A stretch of 64,000 nucleotides of DNA from Nocardia testacea NBRC 100365 (GTDB lineage: Bacteria; Actinomycetota; Actinomycetes; Mycobacteriales; Mycobacteriaceae), in contig NZ_BAGJ01000135.1 of NCBI RefSeq assembly GCF_000308775.1, positions 62,001-126,000 on the forward strand. Reading direction: 5' to 3'. Shown here in pieces: positions 53,518-62,265 of the stretch (position 1 is the stretch's first letter; the number at the start of each line of letters is the position of its first letter). The translations under genes were made by a program, and so were the position numbers. Under the pieces are notes generated by a model. The model saw nothing but the letters and a program-made list of their open reading frames with translations. It ran no database searches and was not told where the DNA came from.

Positions 53518-53700
53518 ATGCCCGACAACACCGGCCCCGAGGAGAACGACGTGGAATCGACCGCCGAGCACGCACCCGTGATCTGGCCGGAGCCCAGCCG
53601 GTTGGACTCCTGGTGGCGCGACATCATGACCGATCCGGTCCAAGGAGCCGCGGTCGCGGAGGCCGAACCGGTGCCCCCGAGCCTCACCCGCAACGGCTGA
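53518..53700 (+). CDS. 60-residue acidic small protein, unknown
   Basis: The ATG at 53518 follows AGGAGG by 5 bases, one of the best ribosome sites in the window, which is the main reason to call it. The acidic N-terminal 20 residues lead to a compact Trp-containing block VIWPEPSRLDSWWRDIMTDPVQ. The end is Ala/Pro-rich. No helix or signal is evident. It stands alone behind the AT-rich tract. It could be a small regulator, a partner peptide, or a precursor peptide; none can be chosen. Confidence 0.6.
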   Translation: MPDNTGPEENDVESTAEHAPVIWPEPSRLDSWWRDIMTDPVQGAAVAEAEPVPPSLTRNG

Positions 53701-54003
53701 TCCGCCTACCGGCCATCGGCCGGCTCCGGCGCCGGTTCGGCGCCGGAGCACCGGGCGATACCGCGCACCGGCTCTTCACCACGCCCCGGCGCTCGACCAC
53801 GACAGATCGGGTGCCGGTTCCCGGCGCAGGCCCGGCAGCGTCCCGGGCGTCCAGGGCAGGGCGCTGCCGCCTGCGGACGAGGAGCGGGCCGTCGTCCGCC
53901 CACACCTCGGCACCTGTCCGCAGCGTGCGGTGATCCGGTCTCGACGCGCGATCGACGGACCGGGTCTCATGCCGCCGGGACGTAGAGGCCGGTCGAACCG
54001 CGT

Positions 54004-54477
54004 CTACCCGAGGTTCTCGCCGCGGCCGCGTCGCGGTCGAGTCCCACTTGCGGCAGGCGTGAGCCGGACTAAAGGGATCTCCCGATCGGTGCGCTTCTGG
54101 TAATCCCCGTATACCGGATAGGCGGCGGTGATCCGGGACCACAGCGGCGCCCGCTGTTCCGCGGAGAGGATCTGTGCCGTCATCGGCCGGCGCGGACCGT
54201 TGCGGAAGGAGACCTCGACGGCAGGATTGTCACGGAGGTTCCAATACCACGCCGGGTGGGTCGGATCGCCGGCGCGGGACGCGACGATGATGTAGTCCTC
54301 CCCGTCGACGATCGGCGCCGTCAGCATGACCGAGCGCGGTTGCCCGCTCTTGCGGCCGACCGTGGTCAGTTCCAACGCCGGCATCCCGAAGTACTCGGTC
54401 CCCAGGCGGCCGAAGCTGATACGCAGCAGAGTTCGGTGTACGGCGTTGACGGCCTTGAGCGTGAAATCAGATGGCAC
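54004..54477 (-). CDS. deazaflavin-dependent nitroreductase-family protein (DUF385)
   Basis: The protein has 157 residues. The GTG at 54477 has GGAGG 7 bases upstream. The motif LELTTVGRKSGQPRSV (about 34-49) is the F420 phosphate-binding loop, followed by DYIIVASRAG and WYWNLRDNPAVEVSFR, as in the 4424-4930 gene. The family uses F420 in quinone or nitro reduction. Neighbours give no clue to the substrate. The gap before it (53701-54003) has no gene. Confidence 0.82.
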   Translation of the reverse strand: MPSDFTLKAVNAVHRTLLRISFGRLGTEYFGMPALELTTVGRKSGQPRSVMLTAPIVDGEDYIIVASRAGDPTHPAWYWNLRDNPAVEVSFRNGPRRPMTAQILSAEQRAPLWSRITAAYPVYGDYQKRTDREIPLVRLTPAASGTRPRRGRGENLG

Positions 54478-55182
54478 GGCTGGTCCTCCGGTTCGCGGCA
54501 GTTGTCCCAGCAAAGCAGCTCGGTCCGCGCCCGGCAACGCCGCACGCCCGCCCTACGGCCGGAGCCCGGCATGGACGCCACCCAGTGACCCCCTACCCGC
54601 GGGCTCACGCCTCCGGGGCTTCCGCCGGCGAAACCCGCGCGGCAGGAGGCGAATCCGCGCCCCATCGCCCCGTCGCGGGCGGTCGGAGCGCGGCCATGCC
54701 CTGCACCGGCGCAGTTCCGGGCCGCCGCGGACACGGGTGGGCCGGGCCGGCCGGGGCCGATCGAATTGCACCGTTGTAATTCATGAGATGCGTACCTGCT
54801 ATTACGAATTCGCTCGCTCATAAATATGTCTCGACCACTCGTTTCGAGCGGTATTCACGGGCCGCAAACGACCCGATGGGCCTTTCTTTTATGTGATAGC
54901 CGGATGATTGCCCATTCTTTCGCTGTCCCAGCACATCCCGCCATCGGCCGTCCCACCACCGCGGACCACGCACCGAAGGCCCGCCGACCTCGCACGATTC
55001 GGCCGGATCACAGGCCCCGGAGAGCATGAAGGAAGCCGGACACCGCCCCCAGCTCGACGCCGGCACTTCCCCACACGACAGCAGCCACGCACGACCGAGG
55101 GGCGGACTACAGCGGCTTCGGAGAGCTCGGCCCACCAGCCGCGGAGAAGGAGCACGCCGGACGGAAGGGAGGCGATACGGCA
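54478..55182. other. gene-poor interval before the initiator tRNA
   Basis: About 700 bases with open frames on both strands but no domain, start site or family that supports a gene. A short AT-rich patch lies near 54780-54910. Confidence 0.4.
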
Positions 55183-55189
55183 AAAGGAA

Positions 55190-55220
55190 AAGGCCCCGGA
55201 GAGAATCTCTCCGGGGCCTT
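55190..55220 (-). terminator. intrinsic terminator of the initiator tRNA
   Basis: Fourteen-base perfect arms AAGGCCCCGGAGAG (55190-55203) and CTCTCCGGGGCCTT (55207-55220) around an AAT loop; TTTCCTTTTG follows on the minus strand. It begins 8 bases beyond the tRNA. Confidence 0.9.
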
Positions 55221-55227
55221 CCTGTAG

Positions 55228-55301
55228 TAGCGGGGACAGGATTTGAACCTGCGACCTCTGGGTTATGAGCCCAGCGAGCTACCGAGCTGCTCCACCCCGC
55301 G
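55228..55301 (-). tRNA. initiator tRNA-fMet (anticodon CAT)
   Basis: On the minus strand the molecule begins CGCGGGG and ends CCCCGCT plus discriminator A, so the first base pair is a mismatch, the hallmark of initiators. The anticodon stem CTGGG/CCCAG has the three G-C pairs needed for P-site entry, and the loop is CTCATAA (anticodon CAT). The T-arm is GCAGGTTCAAATCCTGT. CCA is not encoded. Confidence 0.95.
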
Positions 55302-55689
55302 TTGGGTGAACACAACATTACACACGGCTTCGGACTTATACCAAATCGCCTGGTCAAAAGCTTTTTTATCCAAATCCGGCGCCTCCGGGGGCGGGCTCGG
55401 CACAGGCCCCGCACCCCATCGACACCCATCGATCCTACGGAGTCGCCGCGACCCCCGGACAGCAGCCCGCCAACTCGGCATCGGAACGTTAGCGGAGCGA
55501 TTGCCCCTTGTCCCGATCGCTATACGCGTGACACGAATTACGCATTTTCGGTGATCCCCGTCACATTTCAGTGTTGCCGCGGAACGCCATGGGTACGGGA
55601 GAAACCCGTTAATGACCTGGACTTTTTCACATATTCCCGCTTTGCACCAATCGACGTATTGATAGTTATCGATACGTGATCTGACGAGA

Positions 55690-55845
55690 TTTCTTCGTTA
55701 CCGTCGTTGCCAGGCCCCGACCAACCGGGACGGGCCGACCGAACCGGAGAACGCCGGCAACCCTGTCCCACGGTTCGGATCAAACCCCGACACATCACCT
55801 GGGGACAGGGGCACGCAAGCTTCGACCGCGCTGCCGGTGGGCACA
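55690..55845 (+). promoter_or_regulatory. structured 5' leader, possible riboswitch upstream of rpf
   Basis: No gene lies between the tRNA and rpf, and the 200 bases before rpf can fold in alternative ways. CCGAACCG (55739-55746) pairs with CGGTTCGG (55771-55778). CCCTGTCCC (55761-55769) pairs with GGGACAGGG (55802-55810). These two stems interleave, so they form a pseudoknot or exclude each other. GGCCC (55713-55717) and GGGCC (55732-55736) form a third stem. Rpf genes of actinobacteria often have a c-di-AMP riboswitch (ydaO type) in this place. The class here is not proven. Confidence 0.45.
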
Positions 55846-55860
55846 GGGAGGGATTCGCAT

Positions 55861-56196
55861 ATGTCCAAGACCCGAAAGTTCAGCACCCGCGTTCTCGGCA
55901 TGACCGCTATCGCCGGGGCCCTCGTTGCCGTACCGTTCGGTCTTTCCACCGCCACCGCCTCGGCTTCCTCGGGCAACTGGGATGCTGTCGCCCAGTGCGA
56001 GAGCAGCGGCAACTGGTCCACCAACACCGGTAACGGCTTCTACGGCGGCCTGCAGTTCACCCAGAGCACCTGGGAGGCCAACGGCGGCAGCGGCAGCGCC
56101 GCGAACGCCAGCCGTGAGGAGCAGATCCGCGTGGCCGAGAACGTTCTCGCCACCCAGGGCCCCGGCGCGTGGCCGGTGTGCGGTCAGTACCTGTGA
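55861..56196 (+). CDS. resuscitation-promoting factor, short form
   Basis: The protein has 111 residues. The ATG at 55861 has GGGAGGG upstream. A signal peptide covers about 1-36 (ending TASA before SSGNWD). The mature part is the Rpf transglycosylase-like domain (PF06737): AQCESSGNWSTNTGNGFYGGLQFTQSTWEANGG, with catalytic Glu47 and a Cys pair (C46 and the Cys of WPVCGQYL) for the disulfide. It cuts peptidoglycan and wakes dormant cells. It has no extra domain, like RpfD/RpfC. A long structured leader and a strong palindromic terminator flank it. Confidence 0.95.
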   Translation: MSKTRKFSTRVLGMTAIAGALVAVPFGLSTATASASSGNWDAVAQCESSGNWSTNTGNGFYGGLQFTQSTWEANGGSGSAANASREEQIRVAENVLATQGPGAWPVCGQYL

Positions 56197-56240
56197 CCCC
56201 GCCCGGCGCGTCCTGAGCGCGTCGCCATCCAGCGCGTACG

Positions 56241-56278
56241 AAGAGGCGCTGCCACCCGATCGGGTGGCAGCGCCTCTT
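56241..56278. terminator. perfect 38-base palindromic terminator after rpf
   Basis: A perfect palindrome with 19-base arms and no loop, beginning AAGAGGCGCTGCC and ending GGCAGCGCCTCTT, followed by TCTTCGTTT. It separates rpf from the convergent UPF0182 gene and can act on both strands. Confidence 0.85.
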
Positions 56279-56371
56279 CTTCGTTTCCCACCTGGAGCCC
56301 GACCGGACCCGGCAGCCGCCCGCCACGCCGTGGAGTCGACAGCGGCCGGCTCCGCGGTCGCGACCCGGCTG

Positions 56372-59300
56372 TTACCTACCTCCGCCGGCGTCCTGATACG
56401 CCTTCACCGCGGCGTCCAGCTCGTCCAGTGCCCGGCCGAAGTCCTCGAAGTTGCCGGTACGCATGGCCGCGCGTACCTCTTCGATCTTGCGGCCCAGCTC
56501 CGCCGCCGCGGCGTCCCGCGCGGCCGAACCGGTACTCGCGGGCGGCGGCGCCGAGCCGTTGGGCGTCGCTGCGCCCTGATCCTGGGAATCGTCGCCCTGG
56601 GGCTGCGGCGGCGCGGTGCCGGGGTTCGGCCGGGTGGCCGGGTCACCGCCGGACGGGGTGGCCAGCGCACCTGCGCCGGGTAACACCTGGTTCAACGCAT
56701 CGGCCAGTGTCGAGCCGTAGCCGACCTTCACGCTGCCGGCCTGATCCCGGTAACTGACCAGCACTCGCAGCAGCTGCGGGAAGGTCGCCGTGTTCTGGCC
56801 GGTATTGCGCTCGTTGTAGAAGGGCTCCACATAGAGGATGCCGCCGTCGGCCACCGGCAGGGTGAGCAGATTGCCGTATCTGATCTTGTTCGAGTTCGAC
56901 AGCAGCGTCTTCTCCTGGGAGACCTGTGGCGCCGTCGTCATCGTGTTCTGCGTCTGCTGCGGACCCTGGGTCTGCGTATCGGTCGGCAACTGCAGGATCC
57001 GGAACTTTCCGTAGCCGTCGGGGTCGGAGCGCACCGATATATAGGAGGACAGGAACTGCCGGTTGTACCCGACCATCGCACTGGTCAGATTGAACACCGG
57101 CTTCCCGGTCTCCGGATCGCCGAGCAGCACGTAGTACGGCGGCTGGCTCGCCGACACCCCCTCCACCGTCGGATCGGCGGGCACGGACCAGAACGCGTTG
57201 TTGGTGAAGAACTCGCGCGGATCGTCCACGTGGTACTTGGTCAGCATCTCGCGCTGCACCTTGAACAGATCCTCCGGATACCGGAAGTGCTCACGCAGAT
57301 CGGGGCCGATCTCGCTTTCCGGGATCACCGCGTCCGGGAACACACCCCGCCAAGCCTGCAGCACCGGGTCGGTGGGGTCGGTTTCGTACAGCTTGACCGT
57401 GCCGTCGTAGGCGTCGACCGTGGCCTTCACCGAGTTGCGGATATAGCTGACCTCTTTACGCGGCAGCAGCCGGCCGGTGCGCTGGTCGACACTGTCCTCG
57501 ACCGCGCCCTCGAGCGAGGTCGTCTGGGCGTAGGGGTAGCTGTCCAGCGTCGTGTAGGCGTCCACGATCCAGACGATGCGCCCGTCCACCACCGCCGGGT
57601 AGGCGTTGCCGTCCGGCGTCAGCCACGGCGCGACCTTCTGAACCCGGTCCCGCGGCGAGCGGTTGTACAAGATCTTCGAATCACCGCTGATCGCCGAGGA
57701 GAACAGGATATTGCGTTCGGCGTACTTGGCCGCGAACGCGAGCCGGTTGAACCAGTTCCCGATCGGCACACCGCCGGCGCCGTCGTAGGTGAAGCGGGCC
57801 TGGTCGGTGTCGTACTCCCGGGGCGTCTGGCCGTCCTTCGCACCGACGATGGCGTAGTCGGGATCGGACTGCGAGATCAGCTCGCCGTAGTAGATACGGG
57901 GCTGATCGACCTTGATCCGCTGCTGATCCTTCGGCGTGAACAGATCGCTGACCAGGAAGATGGGGTAACCCGAATCGCTGCTGCCGCCGGCGGCGTTGGG
58001 ATCCTCCGACTGCGGCCGGTTGACCCGGTTGGCGGGCGCGGCGACGAATCCGTTGCCGTGCGTGTAGACCGTGTGCTTGTTGATCCAGTCGGTCTGGTTA
58101 CCGCTCAGGGTGGCCGGGGACAGCTCACGGGCGGCCACGATGTAGTCCTGGACCTGACCGTTGAGCGAATACCGGTCGATATCGAGCGCCTCGGGGAAGC
58201 CGTAGAAGTTCTTCAGCTGCCGCAACTGGGTGAAGGTCGGGGACAGGATGTTGGGATCCAGCAACCGGGCGTTGGCGATGGTGGCATGGTCCACCGGCAC
58301 ATTCACCGGATTCTTGCTGCTCTCTCCCTTGTAGTCGACGTATTCGATCTTGTCGTCGGTGATTCCGTAGGCGTCCCGGGTGGCGGCGATATTGCGCTCG
58401 ATGTACTCGCTCTCCTTCTCGGCCGCGTTCGGGCGCACCGAGAACTGCTCGACCATGAGCGGCCACACCGCACCCACCAGCACCGAGGAGAGCACGAGCA
58501 ACGCCGCCGCCATCGCCGGCACCCGCAGGTCACGCAGCACGATCCCGGCGAAGAAGGCCAGCGCGCAGATGATCGCGATGGACATCAGGATCAACTTGGC
58601 CGGCAGCACCGCGTTGATATCGGTGAACGAACCACCGTTGAAGGTGGGTTCCTTCCGGTTGCTCATCAAGAGCTGATAGCGGTCGAACCAGTAGGCGACC
58701 GCCTTGAGCAGCACGAAGATCCCGGCCAGAACCGCGAGCTGGATACGTGCCGGAGTGGTGAGCACACCCTCGCGCCCGGTCAGCCGCAAACCGCCGAAAA
58801 TGTAGTGCGTCACCAGATTCGCGAAGAACGCGATCACCACGGCGACGAACAACCAGTTCAGCACCATCCGGTAGAACGGCAGATCGAAAGCGTAGAAGCC
58901 CACATCGAGACCGAACTGCGGATCGGTGCGGCCGAACGAGCCGCCGTGCAGGAACAACTGCACGGTGACCCAGTTCGACTGGGCGACCAGCCCGGACAGC
59001 ACACCCAGCAACGCCGGGATACCGATCCCGAACAATTTCAGCTTGCCGAGCACCGTCGTCCGGTACCGGGCGATCGGATCACCGGCGCCCGAGGTCGGCA
59101 CGAACACCGGGCGTGACCGGTATGCGAGCAACAGGGCGAGCCAGACGATCACGCCCACCACGAGCGCGACCACCGCGAACACCGCGACCCTGGTCAGCAG
59201 CACGGTCAGGTAGACGCCGCGGAAATCGACCTCCCCGAACCACAGCCAGTTCGTATAGGTATCGACGAGCCGAGGCCCTACCAACAGCAGTGCGGCCAGC

Positions 59301-59374
59301 ACCACCGCAGCCACCAGCAGCAAACGACTGCGCCGGGACAGCGACGGTAAACCGGCGGGGGGGCGCATGCCCAC
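56372..59374 (-). CDS. UPF0182-family large membrane protein
   Basis: The protein has 1000 residues. The GTG at 59374 follows GGAGAG by 7 bases; an ATG 6 bases later is possible. Seven to eight helices lie in residues 18-315 (LLLVAAVVLAALLLVGPRLVD, FAVVALVVGVIVWLALLLAY and so on). The outside domain of about 550 residues includes VYTHGNGFVAAPANRVNRPQ, typical of the family. A C-terminal Pro/Gly linker leads to a short coiled coil (ELGRKIEEVRAAMRTGNFEDFGRALDELDAAVKAY). The relative Rv3193c is in the same place in M. tuberculosis. Role unknown. Confidence 0.93.
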   Translation of the reverse strand: MGMRPPAGLPSLSRRSRLLLVAAVVLAALLLVGPRLVDTYTNWLWFGEVDFRGVYLTVLLTRVAVFAVVALVVGVIVWLALLLAYRSRPVFVPTSGAGDPIARYRTTVLGKLKLFGIGIPALLGVLSGLVAQSNWVTVQLFLHGGSFGRTDPQFGLDVGFYAFDLPFYRMVLNWLFVAVVIAFFANLVTHYIFGGLRLTGREGVLTTPARIQLAVLAGIFVLLKAVAYWFDRYQLLMSNRKEPTFNGGSFTDINAVLPAKLILMSIAIICALAFFAGIVLRDLRVPAMAAALLVLSSVLVGAVWPLMVEQFSVRPNAAEKESEYIERNIAATRDAYGITDDKIEYVDYKGESSKNPVNVPVDHATIANARLLDPNILSPTFTQLRQLKNFYGFPEALDIDRYSLNGQVQDYIVAARELSPATLSGNQTDWINKHTVYTHGNGFVAAPANRVNRPQSEDPNAAGGSSDSGYPIFLVSDLFTPKDQQRIKVDQPRIYYGELISQSDPDYAIVGAKDGQTPREYDTDQARFTYDGAGGVPIGNWFNRLAFAAKYAERNILFSSAISGDSKILYNRSPRDRVQKVAPWLTPDGNAYPAVVDGRIVWIVDAYTTLDSYPYAQTTSLEGAVEDSVDQRTGRLLPRKEVSYIRNSVKATVDAYDGTVKLYETDPTDPVLQAWRGVFPDAVIPESEIGPDLREHFRYPEDLFKVQREMLTKYHVDDPREFFTNNAFWSVPADPTVEGVSASQPPYYVLLGDPETGKPVFNLTSAMVGYNRQFLSSYISVRSDPDGYGKFRILQLPTDTQTQGPQQTQNTMTTAPQVSQEKTLLSNSNKIRYGNLLTLPVADGGILYVEPFYNERNTGQNTATFPQLLRVLVSYRDQAGSVKVGYGSTLADALNQVLPGAGALATPSGGDPATRPNPGTAPPQPQGDDSQDQGAATPNGSAPPPASTGSAARDAAAAELGRKIEEVRAAMRTGNFEDFGRALDELDAAVKAYQDAGGGR

Positions 59375-59554
59375 GATGCCACTCTCCAGGGTCCGGCGGC
59401 GAGTGAGCCGGTAGCGCCACCGGCCGCTGCGCCGCAGTCCGAATTGTTGAGGTCGGGCCCGTACGGACCCTCTGCGCCCACTCTACGGAAAACGGACATG
59501 TTCGCGACCGCAGGGTTGGGGCGGTGTCGCGGCGGCGGATGCGAGGATGGTCGG

Positions 59555-60148
59555 GTGAGCGCCGATCTGCATGCCGAAATAGTCCTGGCCCGTTCCGTCC
59601 ACGAAGTCGCGGAGTTCGTGGACGCCGAGGGCTGGGGAAGAGCGCCGCAGATGTTCGCCCTGGTGCGGACCGCAGATCTGGTGGCCGCCGAACCCGCGCT
59701 CATCGACGAGGTCGACGCCGCGGACGAACTGACACCGATCGCCCAGGATCCGCTGCCCGATCATGTGGCCGGCGGATCGATGGCACTCGACGAATTCCTC
59801 GCCACCACCAGTTGGCCCCCCGCGGTGGCGGGCTGTGTCCTGGTGCAGGAGATCGTGGTTCTCCCGCCGGACGCCGAGGAGGATCTCGACGAGGCCCTCA
59901 CTCCGTTGCTGGCCGATGCGGACGCCGCCGACGCGGCCGGCCGGGCCGCCGCCCATGCGCACCCCGGACGGCGCGAGGCCCGGCTCTTCGCGGCTGTGCT
60001 GCGAACGGGAAACAGTCTGTGCCTGTTGCAGCTACGGCCCGAAGAGGGCGAAGAGGACAGCGCCGATCTCGACCTGCGCACCTATCCGAACCTCGCGCCC
60101 AATCTGGTGGAAGCCCTGCGGCACACGCTCGAGGAATCGGCCGACTGA
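59555..60148 (+). CDS. PPA1309-family protein
   Basis: The protein has 197 residues. The GTG at 59555 is 6 bases after GAGGAT, a leaderless pattern. It is acidic, soluble and Ala-rich, with HEVAEFVDAEGWGRAPQMFALVRTADLV near the start and LRTYPNLAPNLVEALRHTLEE at the end, as in the actinobacterial PPA1309 family. Its place between the UPF0182 gene and the PDZ gene is the usual one. Function unknown. Confidence 0.8.
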   Translation: MSADLHAEIVLARSVHEVAEFVDAEGWGRAPQMFALVRTADLVAAEPALIDEVDAADELTPIAQDPLPDHVAGGSMALDEFLATTSWPPAVAGCVLVQEIVVLPPDAEEDLDEALTPLLADADAADAAGRAAAHAHPGRREARLFAAVLRTGNSLCLLQLRPEEGEEDSADLDLRTYPNLAPNLVEALRHTLEESAD

Positions 60149-60153
60149 ACGGA

Positions 60154-60183
60154 GTGCGCCCGGGCTCGCGGGCCCGGGCGCAC
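60154..60183. terminator. terminator between convergent genes
   Basis: Twelve-base arms GTGCGCCCGGGC (60154-60165) and GCCCGGGCGCAC (60172-60183) around a 6-base loop. It starts 5 bases after the PPA1309 stop and 24 bases before the end of the PDZ gene. Confidence 0.82.
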
Positions 60184-60206
60184 GTACTCCACCGTCCGCG
60201 GGTGCC

Positions 60207-61232
60207 TCAGCCGCAGCTGGGCACCTCCTGCCCCGCCGACAGATCCTCGAGCGATTGCACCGCTCCCGCGAGCGTCTCCACCCGTACCAACCGCAAACCG
60301 GCGGGGACCCGCTGGCTCGCCTCGTTGCAATTACCCGCCGGCACCAGGAACGTTTCCGCGCCGGCCTCCCGGGCCGCCATCATCTTGTACTGGATCCCAC
60401 CGATCGCGCCCACCTTGCCGTCCTCGTCGATACTGCCGGTCCCCGCCACGAAGGACCCGCCGTCGAGGTCGCCGGGACTCAGTTTCTCCACCAGTGCCAG
60501 GCTGAACATCAGACCGGCCGACGGGCCGCCGATATCGGCCAGATTGAAATCGATCTGCATGGGCGGCGCCGCGGCCACGGTGGGCGTCAATCCCAGAAAC
60601 CCCTTGGCCGCGTCATCGGGCCGGGCACCGAGGGTGATATTCGCGGTCTGCTCCGCACCGTCGCGGCGGTACACCACCGGAACCACGGTCCCGGGCGCCC
60701 GGCTCGATGTCTCGTTGAGCACATCCTGTGCGGTCGCCACCGATTTACCGTTCACGCTGACGATCTGATCACCGGCGCGCAGCGCCTCCTGGGCCGGCGC
60801 GCCCTCGGCGACCTTGTGCACAAACACCGCGGTCGGCAGATTCAACTGATGCATCGCCGCGACCTCGGCATTGCTCTCCGACGTCGTGAACTCCTGCTCG
60901 TTCGATCTGTCGACCTCCTCCCGCGACACTCCGGGCGGATACACCTCGGCGCGCGGCACGATCCCGTGCCGACCGCTCACCCAGAAACCGAGCGCCTCGA
61001 AGATGGTGAGCCCATCCCGCACCGCGACCGTGGTCATGTTCAGGTGCCCGGTGGTCCGGTCGACCTCGGCCCCCGACACCTGTACGACCTCGAGACCGTC
61101 CACTTCGCCCAGCGTATCGACGGTGGGTCCGGGCCCCAGCGCCACGAACGGCACGGTGAACACACTGCCCACCACACCGAACAGCACAACCGGGACAAGG
61201 GCGACCAGGAGCGTGATGATCCGACGATTCAC
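60207..61232 (-). CDS. membrane-anchored PDZ and Lon-type (S16) protease
   Basis: The protein has 341 residues. The GTG at 61232 is 7 bases after TAGTGT (61245-61240), a leaderless promoter; an ATG at 61250 is less likely. One N-terminal helix (about 6-29) is followed by a PDZ domain near 133-205. The peptidase S16 domain has the nucleophile Ser238 in GGPSAG and the partner Lys283 in GGIQYKM, a Ser-Lys dyad. It is exported but tethered and likely cuts or controls an envelope protein; relatives include Rv3194c. Its place next to the UPF0182 gene is conserved. Confidence 0.93.
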   Translation of the reverse strand: MNRRIITLLVALVPVVLFGVVGSVFTVPFVALGPGPTVDTLGEVDGLEVVQVSGAEVDRTTGHLNMTTVAVRDGLTIFEALGFWVSGRHGIVPRAEVYPPGVSREEVDRSNEQEFTTSESNAEVAAMHQLNLPTAVFVHKVAEGAPAQEALRAGDQIVSVNGKSVATAQDVLNETSSRAPGTVVPVVYRRDGAEQTANITLGARPDDAAKGFLGLTPTVAAAPPMQIDFNLADIGGPSAGLMFSLALVEKLSPGDLDGGSFVAGTGSIDEDGKVGAIGGIQYKMMAAREAGAETFLVPAGNCNEASQRVPAGLRLVRVETLAGAVQSLEDLSAGQEVPSCG

Positions 61233-61319
61233 CCGGCCAACACTAGCCATCCGCCCCCGCACAATGCGGGACAGGCACGCGAGCGCGGCCCGGGAGATCA
61301 CCCACCGCGCCCGGCCGGA

Positions 61320-61577
61320 TCACGCCTGACGCGCGAGCGCCTGCTTCACCTCGGCCAGGGACGGATTGGTAGCGGTCGACCCGTCGGCGAACTTCAGGGT
61401 CGGCACCACATGGTTGCCGTTGTTCACGCTGCCGACGAACTCCGCCGACGCCGGATCCTGCTCGATATCGATCTCCACATAGCTGATCCCGGCCTCTTTC
61501 AGCTGGGTCTTCAACCGCCGGCAGTAACCGCACCAGGTGGTCGAGTACATGGTCAGATCAGGAGTCACGTCAGTCAC
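61320..61577 (-). CDS. mrx1: mycoredoxin (glutaredoxin-like)
   Basis: The protein has 85 residues from a GTG at 61577. The active site is WCGYC (15-19), with cis-Pro in HVVPTLKF. It reduces mycothiol-mixed disulfides in actinobacteria. It matches Rv3198A by family and by its place next to uvrD2. No -10 hexamer was found at the leaderless distance. Confidence 0.93.
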   Translation of the reverse strand: MTDVTPDLTMYSTTWCGYCRRLKTQLKEAGISYVEIDIEQDPASAEFVGSVNNGNHVVPTLKFADGSTATNPSLAEVKQALARQA

Positions 61578-61641
61578 GAACAGAGCAACATCGGGCGGGC
61601 CGGGTTTATTGCAGTGTTTATTGGCGCGCCTCCGGCGCGCG

Positions 61642-61737
61642 GGGTTGAGGCCCCCTTGTGTCTCGCCGTTTCGGCCTCGAGACTTGCGCTTCGCGCGGGC
61701 GCTTTCGAGGCCGAAACGGCGAGACGGGCCTCAACCC
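61642..61737. repeat. long inverted repeat between mrx1 and uvrD2
   Basis: Two perfect blocks: outer GGGTTGAGGCCC (61642-61653) and GGGCCTCAACCC (61726-61737), inner 21-base arms (61660-61680 and 61705-61725) starting GTCTCGCC. The left arm has a 6-base bulge. The centre is 24 bases. The total paired length is 33. Neither strand holds a supported gene here. Confidence 0.85.
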
Positions 61738-62065
61738 TTTGAGGTGTCTCGCAAAACTCGACACATGCGGGTTGCGGCGGCATTCGAGGTCTGGGTCGGA
61801 TGCCGACTCAACCGCCCGGCCGACCTGGCGTCTTGATCGCTTTCACGAACAGCAGCGCTTTCGGGGTGCCGAGTTCAGCGAGGCCCACAAAGGGTCGAGG
61901 CCCGTCCTGCCCTTGGCCGAAGGTGCTCGATGGTCGCGCTTCAGGTGTGATGTCCAGGGAGGTCGTGCCGGGTTCGTGGGGACTTGGCGTGGTTGTTGAA
62001 AGGTGAAGACCTCCCGTTGTGAAGTGGAGATGTCGAGTAACCGCTTCACACATCGGGAGGCGTTC

Positions 62066-62155
62066 GTGGTCCACGCTGACGCGACATTGGCCCCGCGCAC
62101 ACGATTGCGGCTCGCCCGTTTGATCGTCGAGCAGGGATGGACCTTCTGGCGATAG
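62066..62155 (+). pseudogene. IS481-type transposase remnant
   Basis: From a GTG at 62066 the frame reads MVHADATLAP then RLRLARLIVEQGW, like the N-terminal helix-turn-helix of IS481-family transposases, and stops after 29 codons at TAG. No downstream integrase core (DDE) is found before uvrD2. It is thus a truncated relic of a mobile element. The upstream 61740-62060 may be the rest of its end. Confidence 0.5.
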
Positions 62156-62265
62156 CCCACCGCACCTCGCCGGCGCGGTAGGCGCGAGTCCCGAGGGCTG
62201 AACGTCGCGGCCCAGGGGGCCTCGACCCCGTGCCGCCGCAGGAGGCGCCTATATACACTGCTCGG

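Noticed and set aside
57230..59116. 628-codon plus-strand frame within the UPF0182 gene
   Set aside because: Antisense shadow of the 1000-residue membrane protein, Arg/His/Gln-rich with no motif.
59763..61742. 659-codon plus-strand frame across the PDZ/Lon gene
   Set aside because: Shadow of the minus-strand protease and mycoredoxin genes.
61808..62074. 88-codon minus-strand frame beside the IS remnant
   Set aside because: No known domain and no start signal; possibly part of the decayed element but cannot be supported as a gene.
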